A stretch of 64,000 bases of DNA from Sphingomonas sp. ID1715 (lineage in GTDB: Bacteria; Pseudomonadota; Alphaproteobacteria; Sphingomonadales; Sphingomonadaceae), in assembly GCF_013044515.1 (NCBI RefSeq), contig NZ_JABEPR010000006.1, positions 124,001 through 188,000 of the forward strand. The letters are read 5' to 3'. Positions 18,701 to 27,024 of the stretch are shown here, one piece after another. The notes below the pieces were generated by a model, which worked only from the letters and a program-made list of their open reading frames with translations, made no database searches and had not been told where the DNA came from. Each line of letters starts with the position of its first letter. Position 1 is the stretch's first letter. The position numbers and the translations under genes were made by a program.

Positions 18701-19060
18701 ATCGGCATGGGCCTCGACATCCTCCCAATGGAGGAAGCACTGGCCCTTTTCCCCCTTGGCGGGATCCGCGCGCAGCTTGCCGGCGGTGAGCAGGCGCGTG
18801 AGGCTCGACCAGCCGGCCCGATCTTCGGGCCAGACGAGCAGGGCGTTGCCGTCCATCAGATCGAGCCGGCAGCCATTGATCGCGCGAATGCCGGTCGCAT
18901 CGGCTGCAATCAGCGCCCGGACCAGCCCGCCGATGCTGTTGTGATCGGTGATGCCAAGCGCCTTGTAGCCGAGCAAGGCCGCCGCCGCGAACAGCTCGTC
19001 ACACGACGATGCCCCGCGCAAGAAGCTGAAATGGGTGGTGACGTTCAGTTCGGTGTACAT
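15716..19060 (-). CDS. dnaE2: Error-prone DNA polymerase DnaE2
   Basis: DnaE2 (1114 residues) is the C-family polymerase for SOS translesion synthesis, working with ImuA and ImuB. It starts with the PHP domain ([23 protein letters not shown]). The polymerase core follows, with [43 protein letters not shown] and [13 protein letters not shown]-like motifs, and an OB-fold ([19 protein letters not shown]) near the C-terminus. A GTG 24 bases upstream lies inside a LexA-like box, so ATG 19060 is preferred. About 35 residues near 800-840 have no counterpart in relatives and come from a palindromic DNA element (16591-16663) read in frame. imuA and imuB are not adjacent. Confidence 0.96.
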   Translation of the reverse strand: MYTELNVTTHFSFLRGASSCDELFAAAALLGYKALGITDHNSIGGLVRALIAADATGIRAINGCRLDLMDGNALLVWPEDRAGWSSLTRLLTAGKLRADPAKGEKGQCFLHWEDVEAHADGLVAALITNQPDDAARIAMGQIADLFGDRGHVALAHHRRPGDPIRLHRLAAMGRSFGLKPLATGNVLYHSPDRRLLQDVMTAIRNKCTIDELGFRRERHADRHLKGPEEMARLFRSHPDAIRASAEIAERCTFSLRELSYQYPEEVVMSGRSPQQALERLTWTALQARFPEGVPDAYSKLLTHELRLVGQLDYAPYFLTVNSIVGYARSQGIMCQGRGSAANSMICFVLGITSIDPVHHKLLFERFISGERREPPDIDVDFEHEQREEVIQWIYRTYGHEHAALTAVVSRFRARGAVREVGKALGLPEDLTGALAGQVWGWSQEGVGEKHVEQLNLDTSDPRIRLTLDLSRELIGTPRHLSQHPGGFVLTRDRLDSLLTVERAAMPNRWVIGWEKEDIEELKFMKVDVLGLGMLGCMRRAFDLLKAHKGIALDLASPEMQEDDPEVYRMIQRADTLGVFQIESRAQMSMLPRMKPKEFYDLVIEVAIVRPGPIQGDMVHPYLRRREGKEPAIYPSDELREVLEKTLGVPLFQEQAMKVAIVGAGFTPAEADALRRSMATFKFTGGVSHFRDKLVNGMIAKGYSPEFADRTFRQIEGFGSYGFPESHAASFAKIAYASSWMKCHHPDIFCAALLNAQPMGFYAPAQIVRDARAHGVKVLPPDVNDSGWDTVVLSEEYAQPRSLRAQSRSVSSRTQGFSTSLETNGEADRLWPLRLGLRVVRGLAADHGAAIIAARGDRPYASIEEVWRRSRVPVAALERLAEADAFAGLGVDRRQALWQVRGLGHTELPLFAAVETREEPVALRPMTAGREVVEDYRSTQLSLRAHPLSFLRPELKRRGMVACADLDRVRDGRRVELAGIILVRQKPGSAKGVLFITIEDETGVANLIVWPDRFEAQRRTIMSSAMISVVGKVQKEGQVIHIITETVADETALLRSVGEMDFPHRPGPGDGATHGGSPDRGEAGWEKRVRDSYHKPFRTGADPEDVIKVKTRDFH
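16591..16663. repeat. Palindromic element inserted in frame within dnaE2
   Basis: Arms 16591-16615 and 16639-16663 are inverted repeats with 23 of 25 matches around a 23-base loop. The family core (CGTTCG, GAGCG, GTCGAGAA) relates it to the intergenic elements at 15611 and 19112. Here it lies inside the coding sequence, keeps the frame open and encodes most of an extra Ser/Arg-rich segment of the polymerase. Confidence 0.88.
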
Positions 19061-19078
19061 GGCGAGTCGGGCGCCATT

Positions 19079-19093
19079 GTACACGTTTTGTTC
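19079..19093 (-). promoter_or_regulatory. LexA (SOS) box before dnaE2
   Basis: On the minus strand the site reads GAACAAAACGTGTAC, equal to the alphaproteobacterial LexA motif GTTC-N7-GTTC (as its complement) with one mismatch. It lies 18 bases upstream of the dnaE2 ATG, a good position for repression. dnaE2 is an SOS gene in relatives, so the match is meaningful. Confidence 0.7.
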
Positions 19094-19111
19094 TGGTTAT
19101 AGCTAACTTGC

Positions 19112-19204
19112 CGCTCGTCCTGAGCGGAGGCTGCAGGCCGAGTCGAAGAGCATCTGCACCCGGGCCCTTCGACTATGCGCTCCGCGCTTCGCTCAGGACG
19201 AGCG
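19112..19204. repeat. Palindromic element (CGCTCGTCCTGAGCG family), copy between dnaE2 and the PQQ dehydrogenase
   Basis: Left arm from 19112 and right arm ending at 19204 pair over CGCTCGTCCTGAGCG with CGCTCAGGACGAGCG, and again over GTCGAAG with CTTCGAC. It lies between the dnaE2 promoter region and the stop of the PQQ dehydrogenase gene on the same strand. Confidence 0.85.
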
Positions 19205-19212
19205 AAGGAAGC

Positions 19213-21324
19213 CTAGCGGCTGCCCATGATCTTGCTGTCGTTCGTCTTGGCCCAGTTGGCCTCGCCGATCACATAGGCGCGCACCGCTTCGGCCCCCACC
19301 TCGTCCATCACCGGCTTGAAGCTGACCATGCCGCGTTCGTGCAGCACGCCATCGATGACCACCCCCTTCCAGGTCGCCGCATCCGCCAGCACCGGTGAAT
19401 AGCGTAGATCGGGCGTGACGCCGCCGCTGACTGCATTGGCGCCGTGGCAGACCGAGCAATAGCGGCCGAACAGCGCCTTGCCTTGGGCGACCTGGGCCGA
19501 CGGCGCGGTGGCGGCGCGGGGATCGAGCCGCATCGCCGTCTGTTCGGGCGCGGCGGGCAGCCGGCCCTTGCCGCCCAGCTTCAGCACGATCAGCCGCGGA
19601 ATGCTCGGCACCTTCTTGGCGGGCAGGCCGGCATAGCCGGACGTCAAGTCCCAGGCGCCGCCGCGGCTGGTGGTGAAGGCGACATATTGCACGCCCTTGA
19701 TCGCATAGCTGGACGGGGCCGCCATCACGCCCGACTGGACCGGCAGCGCCCAGAGCTGCTTGCCGCTATCCGCCGCATAGGCGCGGAACTCGCCGAGCGC
19801 GGTGCCCTGGAACACGAGGTTGCCGGCGGTCGCCAACGTGCCGCCATTCCAGGGCGTCGGATATTCGACCCGCCAGCGCGCCTTGCGCGCGGCCGGGTCC
19901 CAGGCGACCAGCGAGCCCTTCGTGGCGGCGATCGCTGCCTTGATGAAGCCGGGATCGGGCGGCAGCGCGCCTTCGCCCATATTCGCCGCCACGTTGAAGC
20001 CGAGCGCCTTCCTCTGCGCATCCTCCGCGACCAGCGGCGGGATGAAGCCGAAGCCGATATCATTGACCGGCAGATAGACGAGCCCGGTCGCCGGCGAATA
20101 GCTCATCGGCTGCCAGCTATGGGCGCCGATCGGCGCCGGCGCACCGATCCACGGTTTGCCGGTCTTGTAGAAGCGGGCGTCAGGATTTTCGATCGGCCGC
20201 CAGCTGTTCGGATCATAGCCAGTCGCCCAGTTCACCTCGGTGAACATGTCGGCCGAGATCGGCTTGCCCGTCGTCCGGTCGATGACGAAGAAGAAGCCGT
20301 TCTTGGGCGCGTGGTACATCACCTTACGGCCGCCCATGTCCGCCAGCAGGATAGGCTGCGTCGCGGTATAGTCCCAGCTCTCGCCCGGCGTTTCCTGGTA
20401 ATGCCATTTATATGCGCCGGTGTTCGGATCGAGCGCAACGACCGACGACAGGAACCAGTTGTCGCCTTCGCCGCCGCTGCGGATGCCATGGTTCCAAGGG
20501 GAACCGTTGCCGACGCCGAGATAGAGCTGGTCCAGCTCGGGATCGTAGACAATCGCATCCCAGACGGTGCCGCCGCCGCCGGACGACTTCCACTGCCCGT
20601 CCTTGCTCCAGGTCGCCGCCACCTTCGCCATGATCGGATCGGAGGCTTCGCCATCCGGCTGACCTTGAGCGTTCGGCACGGTGTAGAAGCGCCAGCGCTT
20701 TTTGCCCGTGGCAGCGTCATAGGCGGTGACATAGCCGCGCACGCCGAACTCGGCGCCGCCATTGCCGATCACGACCATGTCCTTCACGACGCGCGGCGCG
20801 CCGGTGATGGTATAGGGGCGCGTGGTGTCGGTGGTCTGGACGCTCCACAGCTCCTTGCCGGTCGCGGCATCGAGCGCGATCAGCCGGCCGTCCAGTGCGC
20901 CCAGATAGAGCTTGCCCTTCCACACCGCGACGCCGCGATTGACCACATCGCAGCAGCTCTGCACGCCCTTTTGCCCATCGACCTTGGGATCGTAGCTCCA
21001 CAGCGGCTTGCCGCTGACCGCGTCGAAGGCGAAGACCTTGGACCAGGGACCGGTCACATAAAGCACGCCATCCACCATCACCGGCGTCGCCTCGAGGCCA
21101 CGCGCGTCCGGCAGGTCGGCGAACCAGGCGATGCCGAGCTGATTGACATTGCCGGACGTGACTTGGGTCAGCGGGCTGAACCTCTGCTCGCGATAGTCGC
21201 GGCCGATCGCCGGCCAGTCGCTGCCGTCGCCGCCCTTGGTCAGATAGGCGCCGTCCACCTTTTCGCCCGTCTTCGCATAAGCCGCCGCGCCCAGCACCAG
21301 CGCCGCCGCCACCATCGCCCGCAT
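19213..21324 (-). CDS. PQQ-dependent alcohol dehydrogenase with C-terminal cytochrome c (quinohemoprotein)
   Basis: This 703-residue periplasmic enzyme oxidises alcohols to aldehydes using pyrroloquinoline quinone and passes electrons to its own heme. It has a signal peptide (AMVAAALVLGAAAYA), an eight-bladed propeller (about residues 30-590) with the adjacent cysteine pair that sits over PQQ (GVQSCCDVVNRG) and the catalytic Asp region SWDYTATQPILLADMGG, and a cytochrome c domain (about 610-700) with CSVCHG and a later Met ligand candidate in ERGMVSFKP. The size fits type II quinohemoprotein dehydrogenases. GTG 21336 is an alternative start. No PQQ synthesis genes are in the window. Confidence 0.93.
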   Translation of the reverse strand: MRAMVAAALVLGAAAYAKTGEKVDGAYLTKGGDGSDWPAIGRDYREQRFSPLTQVTSGNVNQLGIAWFADLPDARGLEATPVMVDGVLYVTGPWSKVFAFDAVSGKPLWSYDPKVDGQKGVQSCCDVVNRGVAVWKGKLYLGALDGRLIALDAATGKELWSVQTTDTTRPYTITGAPRVVKDMVVIGNGGAEFGVRGYVTAYDAATGKKRWRFYTVPNAQGQPDGEASDPIMAKVAATWSKDGQWKSSGGGGTVWDAIVYDPELDQLYLGVGNGSPWNHGIRSGGEGDNWFLSSVVALDPNTGAYKWHYQETPGESWDYTATQPILLADMGGRKVMYHAPKNGFFFVIDRTTGKPISADMFTEVNWATGYDPNSWRPIENPDARFYKTGKPWIGAPAPIGAHSWQPMSYSPATGLVYLPVNDIGFGFIPPLVAEDAQRKALGFNVAANMGEGALPPDPGFIKAAIAATKGSLVAWDPAARKARWRVEYPTPWNGGTLATAGNLVFQGTALGEFRAYAADSGKQLWALPVQSGVMAAPSSYAIKGVQYVAFTTSRGGAWDLTSGYAGLPAKKVPSIPRLIVLKLGGKGRLPAAPEQTAMRLDPRAATAPSAQVAQGKALFGRYCSVCHGANAVSGGVTPDLRYSPVLADAATWKGVVIDGVLHERGMVSFKPVMDEVGAEAVRAYVIGEANWAKTNDSKIMGSR

Positions 21325-21343
21325 CCACCTCTCCACGCTCTAT

Positions 21344-21363
21344 TTGTCGGCACTGTGCGACAA
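21344..21363. promoter_or_regulatory. Palindrome between the PQQ dehydrogenase and the divergent gene
   Basis: TTGTCG and CGACAA are perfect inverted repeats with an 8-base spacer. The site lies about 20 bases upstream of the dehydrogenase start, in the gap to the divergent small gene. It may be an operator; no regulator can be named. Confidence 0.4.
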
Positions 21364-21391
21364 CAGGTTGCGTTTTGCCACGGCTTTTCGA

Positions 21392-21778
21392 ATGGCTCGG
21401 CTGGTGAAGAGTGACGATCCGCGGCAGGGCAGGGAGGCAGTGATCCTGCTTGCGCTGGCGCTGTCGGGACTCGGCTATCTGCTGGTGGCGTTAGGCGAGT
21501 GGGGGCTGGCCCGCTGGCCGGGACTGCTCCTGATCCTGCCCTTCGCCCGCCGCGCGACATACGCCTTGCAGCCGCCGAAAGTCCCCTGGCCGGCCTTGCC
21601 GCTCGCGCACCTGCCGATCGCGATGCTTTGCGCGGCGGCCGGATTGGCGGTGACGCTCGCCATGCACAAGCTCCTCGCGCTGCCCCCGGCCGCATTGCTG
21701 CCAGAGGTCAGGCGAGGACTGGTCTTCTATTCGTTGGCCGTGGTCGCGTTGATGATCGGCCGACACCCTCAGGCGTAA
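21392..21778 (+). CDS. Hypothetical membrane protein
   Basis: The 128-residue protein has about four hydrophobic segments (LLALALSGLGYLLVALGEW, WPGLLLILPFA, IAMLCAAAGLAVTLAM, GLVFYSLAVVALMIG), so it is probably a four-helix membrane protein. No family was recognised. The ATG at 21392 was chosen over an upstream TTG, which lies inside a palindrome next to the PQQ gene promoter. The last 10 bases overlap the convergent map gene. Confidence 0.6.
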   Translation: MARLVKSDDPRQGREAVILLALALSGLGYLLVALGEWGLARWPGLLLILPFARRATYALQPPKVPWPALPLAHLPIAMLCAAAGLAVTLAMHKLLALPPAALLPEVRRGLVFYSLAVVALMIGRHPQA

Positions 21779-22590
21779 GGCGGCTTGTCGCGGTCGGTCG
21801 GGCTTTTCGTGAAAATCTCGCAGCCGGTTTCGGTGATGCCGACCGAATGCTCGAACTGGGCGGATAGCGAGCGGTCGCGGGTCACCGCGGTCCAGCCGTC
21901 CTCCAGCACCTTGCAGTCGGGCCGGCCGATATTGATCATCGGCTCGATCGTGAAAAACATGCCCGGCTTGAGTTCCGGTCCCGTGCCCGGGCGGCCGGCA
22001 TGCACCACCTCCGGCGCGTCGTGGAACAGGCGGCCGAGGCCGTGGCCACAAAAATCGCGCACCACGCCATAGCGGTGCTTCTCGGCGAAGCTCTGGATCG
22101 CATGCGCGATGTCGCCCATCCGATTGCCCGGCTTTGCCTGTTCGATGCCGCGCATCATCGCCTCATAGGTGACGTCGACCAGCCGCTTCGCCTTCACCGG
22201 CACATCGCCGATCAGGTACATGCGGCTGGTGTCGCCGTGCCAGCCGTCGAGCAGCGGAGTCACATCGACATTGACGATGTCGCCATCCTTCAACGTTCGG
22301 TCGGACGGAATGCCGTGACAGACGACATGGTTGATCGAGATGCAGCTGGAATGGGTGTAGCCGCGATAGCCGAGCGTGGCCGGTACGGCGCCCGCGCGCA
22401 GCATATGCTCGCGGATGATGGCGTCGATCGCCTGCGTCTCGACCCCTGGGACCATGTGCGGCACGATGGCGTCGAGGATTTCGGCCGCGAGGCGCCCGGC
22501 CTTGCGCATGCCGTCGAATCCCTCGGGTCCGTGCAGCTTGATCGCGTTGGTGCGCGTCGAGGCGGAGTCGGCGTCGATATAGCTGGTCAT
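21769..22590 (-). CDS. map: Type I methionine aminopeptidase
   Basis: MetAP (273 residues) removes the initiator methionine from nascent proteins. All metal ligands and the catalytic His are present: His in HSSCISINHVVCHGIP, Asp in NVDVTPLLDGWHGDTSRM (two), His in GHGLGRLFHDAPEV, Glu in MFFTIEPMIN and Glu near the end in GITETGCEIFT. No SH3 or zinc-finger extension is visible. The start at 22590 (MTSYIDADSAS) gives the N-terminus usual in relatives; the frame is open 45 bases further but without a better ribosome site. It converges with the membrane protein gene (10-base overlap). Confidence 0.95.
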   Translation of the reverse strand: MTSYIDADSASTRTNAIKLHGPEGFDGMRKAGRLAAEILDAIVPHMVPGVETQAIDAIIREHMLRAGAVPATLGYRGYTHSSCISINHVVCHGIPSDRTLKDGDIVNVDVTPLLDGWHGDTSRMYLIGDVPVKAKRLVDVTYEAMMRGIEQAKPGNRMGDIAHAIQSFAEKHRYGVVRDFCGHGLGRLFHDAPEVVHAGRPGTGPELKPGMFFTIEPMINIGRPDCKVLEDGWTAVTRDRSLSAQFEHSVGITETGCEIFTKSPTDRDKPPYA

Positions 22591-22733
22591 GGCGCTCATA
22601 TAAGCCGTCGCACCGAAGGAACCAAATGTCTCCATTATGGGCGAAGTGCCAGATTTTTGATGCGCTTGCGAAACGCCGGGCTATGCTGGCTCCGATCCGC
22701 ACCACCCACGCGGGTCGCGAAGGGAGTAGAATC

Positions 22734-22967
22734 ATGAAGCGTAGCTTGATCGCACTTGCTGCCGCGCTGAGCATGGCCGCCGCGCCGGCGATGGCTCAGA
22801 CGAGCGCATCCAAACTCTCGCTGACGAGCGCGGCGCGCTCCTCTGCCCAGGTCGAGAACGGCAATCAGCTCGGCGGAAACCTCGTGCTGATCGGCCTTGC
22901 CGTCGCAGCCGTGGTGGCCCTGGCCGTGTTCGTCGTGTTCGACGACGACGATCCCGCCAGCAACTGA
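22734..22967 (+). CDS. Small exported protein with C-terminal membrane helix
   Basis: The 77-residue product has a clear signal peptide (RSLIALAAALSMAAAPAMAQ, cleavage after residue 21). A short Ser/Ala-rich stretch and one transmembrane helix (about 48-68, NLVLIGLAVAAVVALAVFVVF) follow, ending in an acidic DDDDPASN tail. No family was recognised; similar small signal-plus-helix proteins occur in sphingomonads. The ribosome site is good (AGGGAG), and a strong terminator directly follows, so it is a single-gene unit. Confidence 0.8.
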   Translation: MKRSLIALAAALSMAAAPAMAQTSASKLSLTSAARSSAQVENGNQLGGNLVLIGLAVAAVVALAVFVVFDDDDPASN

Positions 22968-22989
22968 TCGCGGCTTGCAAAACAGGACG

Positions 22990-23024
22990 GGGCGCCGGCA
23001 GCGATGCCGGCGCCCTTTTCTTTT
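22990..23024 (+). terminator. Intrinsic terminator of the small exported protein gene
   Basis: A perfect 10-bp stem (22990-22999 with 23006-23015, loop AGCGAT) is followed by TTTTCTTTT. It lies 22 bases past the stop codon. Confidence 0.95.
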
Positions 23025-23072
23025 GCGCCTCTGAATGCTTGCACCGCGTGGCGGCGGGGTTAGAGCCGGCGA

Positions 23073-23831
23073 ATGGTTGCCGAACGCATCTGGACCGCGG
23101 GGCTCGTCATCATTGGCGACGAGATATTGTCCGGGCGGACGCAAGACCGGAACATCGCGCAGATCGCCTTGTGGCTGAACCTGCAGGGTATCCGCCTGGC
23201 CGAAGTGCGGGTGGTCGGCGACACCGAAGCGGCGATCGTCGAGGCGGTGAACGCGCTCAGGTCCCGCAACGATTATCTCTTCACCACCGGCGGCATCGGT
23301 CCGACTCACGACGATATCACCGTCGACGCAATCGCCGCCGCGCTGGGCGTTGCGGTGGTGGTGCATCCCCGCGCGCGCCAGATGCTGGAGCGCTATTACG
23401 AGACGCGCGGTGGGGTGAGCGAGGCGCGGCTGCGCATGGCGCGCGTGCCCGAAGGCGCCGACCTGATCGAAAACCGCATGTCGGGCGCGCCCGGCATCCG
23501 CTGGCAGAATATCTTCATCATGGCGGGCGTGCCGCACATCACCGCGATGATGCTCGACGCGCTCGCCGGCACGCTGGAGGGCGGCCGGCCATTGCTGTCG
23601 GAGACGCTCGGCTGCTGGGTGGCGGAAAGCGAAGTGGCGGACCTCCTGCGTGCGACCGAAAAGGCGCATGAAGGCTGTCAGATCGGCAGCTACCCCTTTT
23701 TCCGCGAAGGCAAGGTGGGCGCGAACTTCGTCATACGGTCGACCGACGCGAACTCGCTTGCGGCGTGCCTGGGAGACCTTCGCGCGCGGCTGATCGATGC
23801 CGGCCGCGCACCGGTCGATGGCGGCATCTGA
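23073..23831 (+). CDS. CinA-like molybdopterin-binding domain protein
   Basis: This 252-residue protein consists of the MoCF-biosynthesis/CinA N-terminal fold. GLVIIGDEILSGRTQDRN is at the start and FTTGGIGPTHDDITVDAIAAALG at about residue 70-95, the two family hallmarks. The C-terminal nicotinamide-nucleotide amidase domain of full CinA is absent, so it corresponds to the short competence/damage-inducible protein A form. Full-length relatives hydrolyse ADP-ribose-type substrates; the role here is unproven. It is followed after 6 bases by the glycosyltransferase gene, probably in one operon. Confidence 0.9.
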   Translation: MVAERIWTAGLVIIGDEILSGRTQDRNIAQIALWLNLQGIRLAEVRVVGDTEAAIVEAVNALRSRNDYLFTTGGIGPTHDDITVDAIAAALGVAVVVHPRARQMLERYYETRGGVSEARLRMARVPEGADLIENRMSGAPGIRWQNIFIMAGVPHITAMMLDALAGTLEGGRPLLSETLGCWVAESEVADLLRATEKAHEGCQIGSYPFFREGKVGANFVIRSTDANSLAACLGDLRARLIDAGRAPVDGGI

Positions 23832-23837
23832 GCGTTC

Positions 23838-25013
23838 ATGGCGCGGTTTCTGCTGGGCTGGGAGCTGGGGGCGAATCGCGGCCATCTGGTGCGGCTGGCG
23901 GAAATGGCGCGCGGGCTGGTCGAGCGGGGGCATGAGGTCGCCGTCGCGTCGCAACGGCTCGATCTCAGCTTCGATTGGCCGGCCGGCGTCACGCTCTGGC
24001 AGGCCCCGCTATGGCCGCGCCTCCTCGCCAATGTCGGTGCCGTGGGCGGCGACTTGCCCAACACCATGGGCGACATTCTCTATCGCGTCGCGCTCGAGAA
24101 CCCGGACGCGCTGCCGGCCCTGATCGCGGGATGGCAGGCGCTGATGGCCGCGGTGAAGCCGGATGCCGTCGCCGCGGACTTCGCGCCGGCGCTGCTTTGT
24201 GCAGTCCGGGGTTCGGTGCCGGTGGTTGCCGTTGGCTTGGGCTTCGACACGATTCCGCCCCAGCTCGAACAGTTCCCCAGCCTGACCGGCAAGCCGCCCG
24301 TTTATGCCGAAGCGCCCTTGCTGGAGCAGGTGAACAAGGGACTTGCGCAGATGGGCGTGCCGACGCTCGACCGGCTGCCCGCCATCTTCGGCGCCGATCG
24401 AGTGCTCGCCGGCACGTTCACCGAACTCGACCCCTATGCGCCGTGGCGCCAAGAGCCGGTCGTCGCGCCGTCCGTGTCGCATCCGCTGGGCGAGACGGCC
24501 GAAGGGGAGGAAATCTTCCTCTACGCCGATGCGACGTTGCTCCGCGCCGGACCTTTGTGGGACGGGCTGGTCAGGTCGGGTCTGCCGGTGCGCGTCTACG
24601 CGCCCAGCTCGACCCCGGCACAGCGCGCGGAAATGGTGCGGCTCGGCTTTAAGGTGGAGGTGCAGCCGGTGCCGTTCGAGCGCATCGCCGCCCGCTCGCG
24701 CCTGGCGATGACCTCGGGAGGCCTGGGCTTCGTCAGCAGCGCGCTCGCCTCCGGGTTGCCCGTCGTGGTCATGCACCATGATCTGGAAAAGGGACTGACG
24801 GGCCAGGCGGTCACGCGCATGCAGCTGGGCGGCCATGTCCATACCGGATCGATCCAGGCGGACGCGTTCGCGACGTCCCTTCGCCAGCTCTACCAGAATG
24901 ACAGCTTCCAGCGTCGTGCCCGGGAGCTCGCGCCCGGCTTTCGCGCACGGCTGGCCCCGACGCAGGAAGCTTTAGCGGTCGAAGCCCTGCTGGACCTGGT
25001 CGGCGCGCGGTAG
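23838..25013 (+). CDS. UGT-like glycosyltransferase
   Basis: The 391-residue protein resembles GT1/GT-B enzymes. The N-terminal half starts FLLGWELGANRGHLVRLAEMARGLVERGHEVAVAS, typical of the acceptor domain. The C-terminal half has VEVQPVPFERIAARSRLAMTSGGLGFVSSALASGLPVVVMHHDLEKG, which matches the nucleotide-sugar site where UGT proteins have HGG and a G-P-hydrophobic loop; here the His is replaced (TSGGLG), so activity is not certain. No acceptor can be inferred. The last 42 bases overlap the convergent MFS gene. Confidence 0.7.
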   Translation: MARFLLGWELGANRGHLVRLAEMARGLVERGHEVAVASQRLDLSFDWPAGVTLWQAPLWPRLLANVGAVGGDLPNTMGDILYRVALENPDALPALIAGWQALMAAVKPDAVAADFAPALLCAVRGSVPVVAVGLGFDTIPPQLEQFPSLTGKPPVYAEAPLLEQVNKGLAQMGVPTLDRLPAIFGADRVLAGTFTELDPYAPWRQEPVVAPSVSHPLGETAEGEEIFLYADATLLRAGPLWDGLVRSGLPVRVYAPSSTPAQRAEMVRLGFKVEVQPVPFERIAARSRLAMTSGGLGFVSSALASGLPVVVMHHDLEKGLTGQAVTRMQLGGHVHTGSIQADAFATSLRQLYQNDSFQRRARELAPGFRARLAPTQEALAVEALLDLVGAR

Positions 25014-26204
25014 GCGACGGAGCAGGACCAGCGCCGCGAGCCCGAGTAGCGCGGCGACAAGGAATGCGGCGCCGGGGAAGTGGATCGGCGCATCCGCCCC
25101 GGTGAACTCCGCCATCACGCGGGTCAGCACCAGCGGCGCGACGATGTTGCCGACGCCCATGCTCATGCTGGCGATGCCCTGCACTTCGCCTTGGGTCTCC
25201 GGGGTGGCACGGCGGGACAGCATCGCCATCAGGCTCGGCTGCACCAGCGACTGCACGGCGATCGCGATCATGATCGCAAAGGCCTGCCAGCTGCTCTGCG
25301 CGAAGGCATAGGCGATGAAGCCGGTGATGGCGGCGATCAGGCCGATCGTCGCCGCGTCGCGTTCGCCGAAGCGCTGCACCGCGGGGCCGGTCAGGAGGGT
25401 CTGGGACAGGGCGATCACCACGCCCACGGCGGCCAGGCTCGCGCCGATCATGGCGTTGGACCAACCGAAGTTGGCGATGACGTAGAAGCTCCACGTCATC
25501 GGATAGACCATGCTCGCGGTCTGCCAGAGCGTCAGCACCACCACCGCGCCCCACATGCCCGACACAGCGCGGGCCGCGGCGACCGCGCCGAGCGGGTTTG
25601 CGCGGCGCCAGTCGAACGCGCGGCGCTTGTCCTGGGCGAGCGTCTCCGGGAAGAGCGTCAGCCCGTAGAGGAAGTTGAGCGCGGCCAGCGCCGAGGCCGC
25701 GTAGAAGGGCGCACGCTCCCCCAGTTCGCCGAGCAGGCCGCCGATCGCCGGTCCCGCCACGAAGCCGACGCCGAACGCGGCGCTCACATAGCCGAAGGTG
25801 CGGGCGCGTTGGTCGGGCGGAGTCGTGTCGGCGATCGCCGCCTGGGCCGGCGCATAGCTGCCCCCGAACGCGCCGGAGAGCAAGCGGCCGAGAAAGATCA
25901 GGGGAATGGTGTTCGCGATGGCCAGCAGCAGATAGTCGATGGCGAGACCGCCTAGCGCGATCAGCAGGACGGGGCGTCGGCCGAACCGGTCCGACAGATT
26001 GCCGAGAATGGGCGCCCCGAAAAAGGTGGTGACCGCGATCGCCAGCCCCATCCAGGCGCCGAGTTCGATCGCCTGTGCCAGATCGAGTCCGCCGACCTTC
26101 ATCAGCAATCGCGGCAGTACCGGCATGATCAGCCCGAAGCCGATTGAATCGATGAAGATCGTCGCAAGGATGAAGAAGAGCGGCTTGCGCCTGGACATCG
26201 GCAT
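24972..26204 (-). CDS. MFS transporter, TetA-like drug:proton antiporter
   Basis: The 410-residue protein has 12 predicted membrane helices. The start PLFFILATIFIDSIGFGLIMPVLP is typical of the class A/TetA group. The loop between helices 2 and 3 has GNLSDRFGRRPVLLIAL, the MFS motif A. The helix 5 region AFGVGFVAGPAIGG is the antiporter motif C. The substrate is unknown; TetA-like proteins in sphingomonads are often unrelated to tetracycline. Two ATGs six bases apart are possible; 26204 has AGGGAC eight bases upstream. It diverges from the SDR gene, with 64 bases between the starts. Confidence 0.88.
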   Translation of the reverse strand: MPMSRRKPLFFILATIFIDSIGFGLIMPVLPRLLMKVGGLDLAQAIELGAWMGLAIAVTTFFGAPILGNLSDRFGRRPVLLIALGGLAIDYLLLAIANTIPLIFLGRLLSGAFGGSYAPAQAAIADTTPPDQRARTFGYVSAAFGVGFVAGPAIGGLLGELGERAPFYAASALAALNFLYGLTLFPETLAQDKRRAFDWRRANPLGAVAAARAVSGMWGAVVVLTLWQTASMVYPMTWSFYVIANFGWSNAMIGASLAAVGVVIALSQTLLTGPAVQRFGERDAATIGLIAAITGFIAYAFAQSSWQAFAIMIAIAVQSLVQPSLMAMLSRRATPETQGEVQGIASMSMGVGNIVAPLVLTRVMAEFTGADAPIHFPGAAFLVAALLGLAALVLLRRLPRADQVQQGFDR

Positions 26205-26268
26205 ACCCCCGCGTCCCTCTTGCCGAGCGCGCGCGAGGGAGACAAGCGAGCGCGTCAGGAGGCGTTGA

Positions 26269-27024
26269 ATGGCAAGACTGGACGGCAAGCGCGCGGTGAT
26301 CACCGGCGCGGCGAATGGAATCGGGCGCGCGATCGCGGAACGCTTCGCGGCGGAGGGTGCCGAGTTGCTGCTCGCGGATATCGCGGCGGCGGAGCTTGAG
26401 GCGGTGGCGGCGCGGCTCGGTCAGCGTTGGGTCGTAGCGGACCTGTGCGGCTCGGCCGGGCTCGACGCGATCTTCGCCCGGGTGGACCAGGATTGGGGCG
26501 GGCTCGACATTCTCGTCAACAATGCGGGGGTAACGCACGCGGCGACGCTCGACGAACTCACCGAAGACGATTTCGACCGCGTTCTCGCGATCAACCTGAA
26601 GGCGGCGCTGTTCGGAACGCAGCGCGCGGCGCGGCTGATGGGCGAGGGTGGTGCGATCATCAACATGTCGTCCGTCAATGCCGTGCTCGCGATCCCCAAC
26701 CAGATTCCCTATGTCGTTTCGAAGGGCGCGCTCAAGCAGCTGACCAACGTCACGGCGCTGGCGCTGGCGCCGCGCGGCATCCGGGTGAATGCGATCGGTC
26801 CGGGCACCATCCTCACCGACTTGGCGCGGGGCATTATGAGCGACAAGGCGGCCGAGGAACGCGTCCTCAGTCGCACGCCCCTGGGGCGGACAGGCGCGCC
26901 GGAGGAGGTCGCCTCGATCGCGCTGTTCCTCGCAACGGACGAGAGCAGCTATCTGACCGGCCAAACCATCTACCCGGACGGCGGGCGGCTGGGCCTCAAC
27001 TACACGATGCCGCCTCGGGGCTGA
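26269..27024 (+). CDS. SDR family NAD(P)-dependent oxidoreductase
   Basis: This 251-residue classical short-chain dehydrogenase has the cofactor motif GAANGIG at about residues 13-19, NNAG at about 84-87, and the catalytic Ser, Tyr and Lys in [21 protein letters not shown]. The C-terminal [16 protein letters not shown] is also typical. An acidic residue after the second strand ([11 protein letters not shown]) suggests preference for NAD. The substrate is unknown. A strong ribosome site (AGGAGG) precedes the ATG. The end overlaps the convergent 5-oxoprolinase gene by 25 bases. Confidence 0.92.
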   Translation: MARLDGKRAVITGAANGIGRAIAERFAAEGAELLLADIAAAELEAVAARLGQRWVVADLCGSAGLDAIFARVDQDWGGLDILVNNAGVTHAATLDELTEDDFDRVLAINLKAALFGTQRAARLMGEGGAIINMSSVNAVLAIPNQIPYVVSKGALKQLTNVTALALAPRGIRVNAIGPGTILTDLARGIMSDKAAEERVLSRTPLGRTGAPEEVASIALFLATDESSYLTGQTIYPDGGRLGLNYTMPPRG

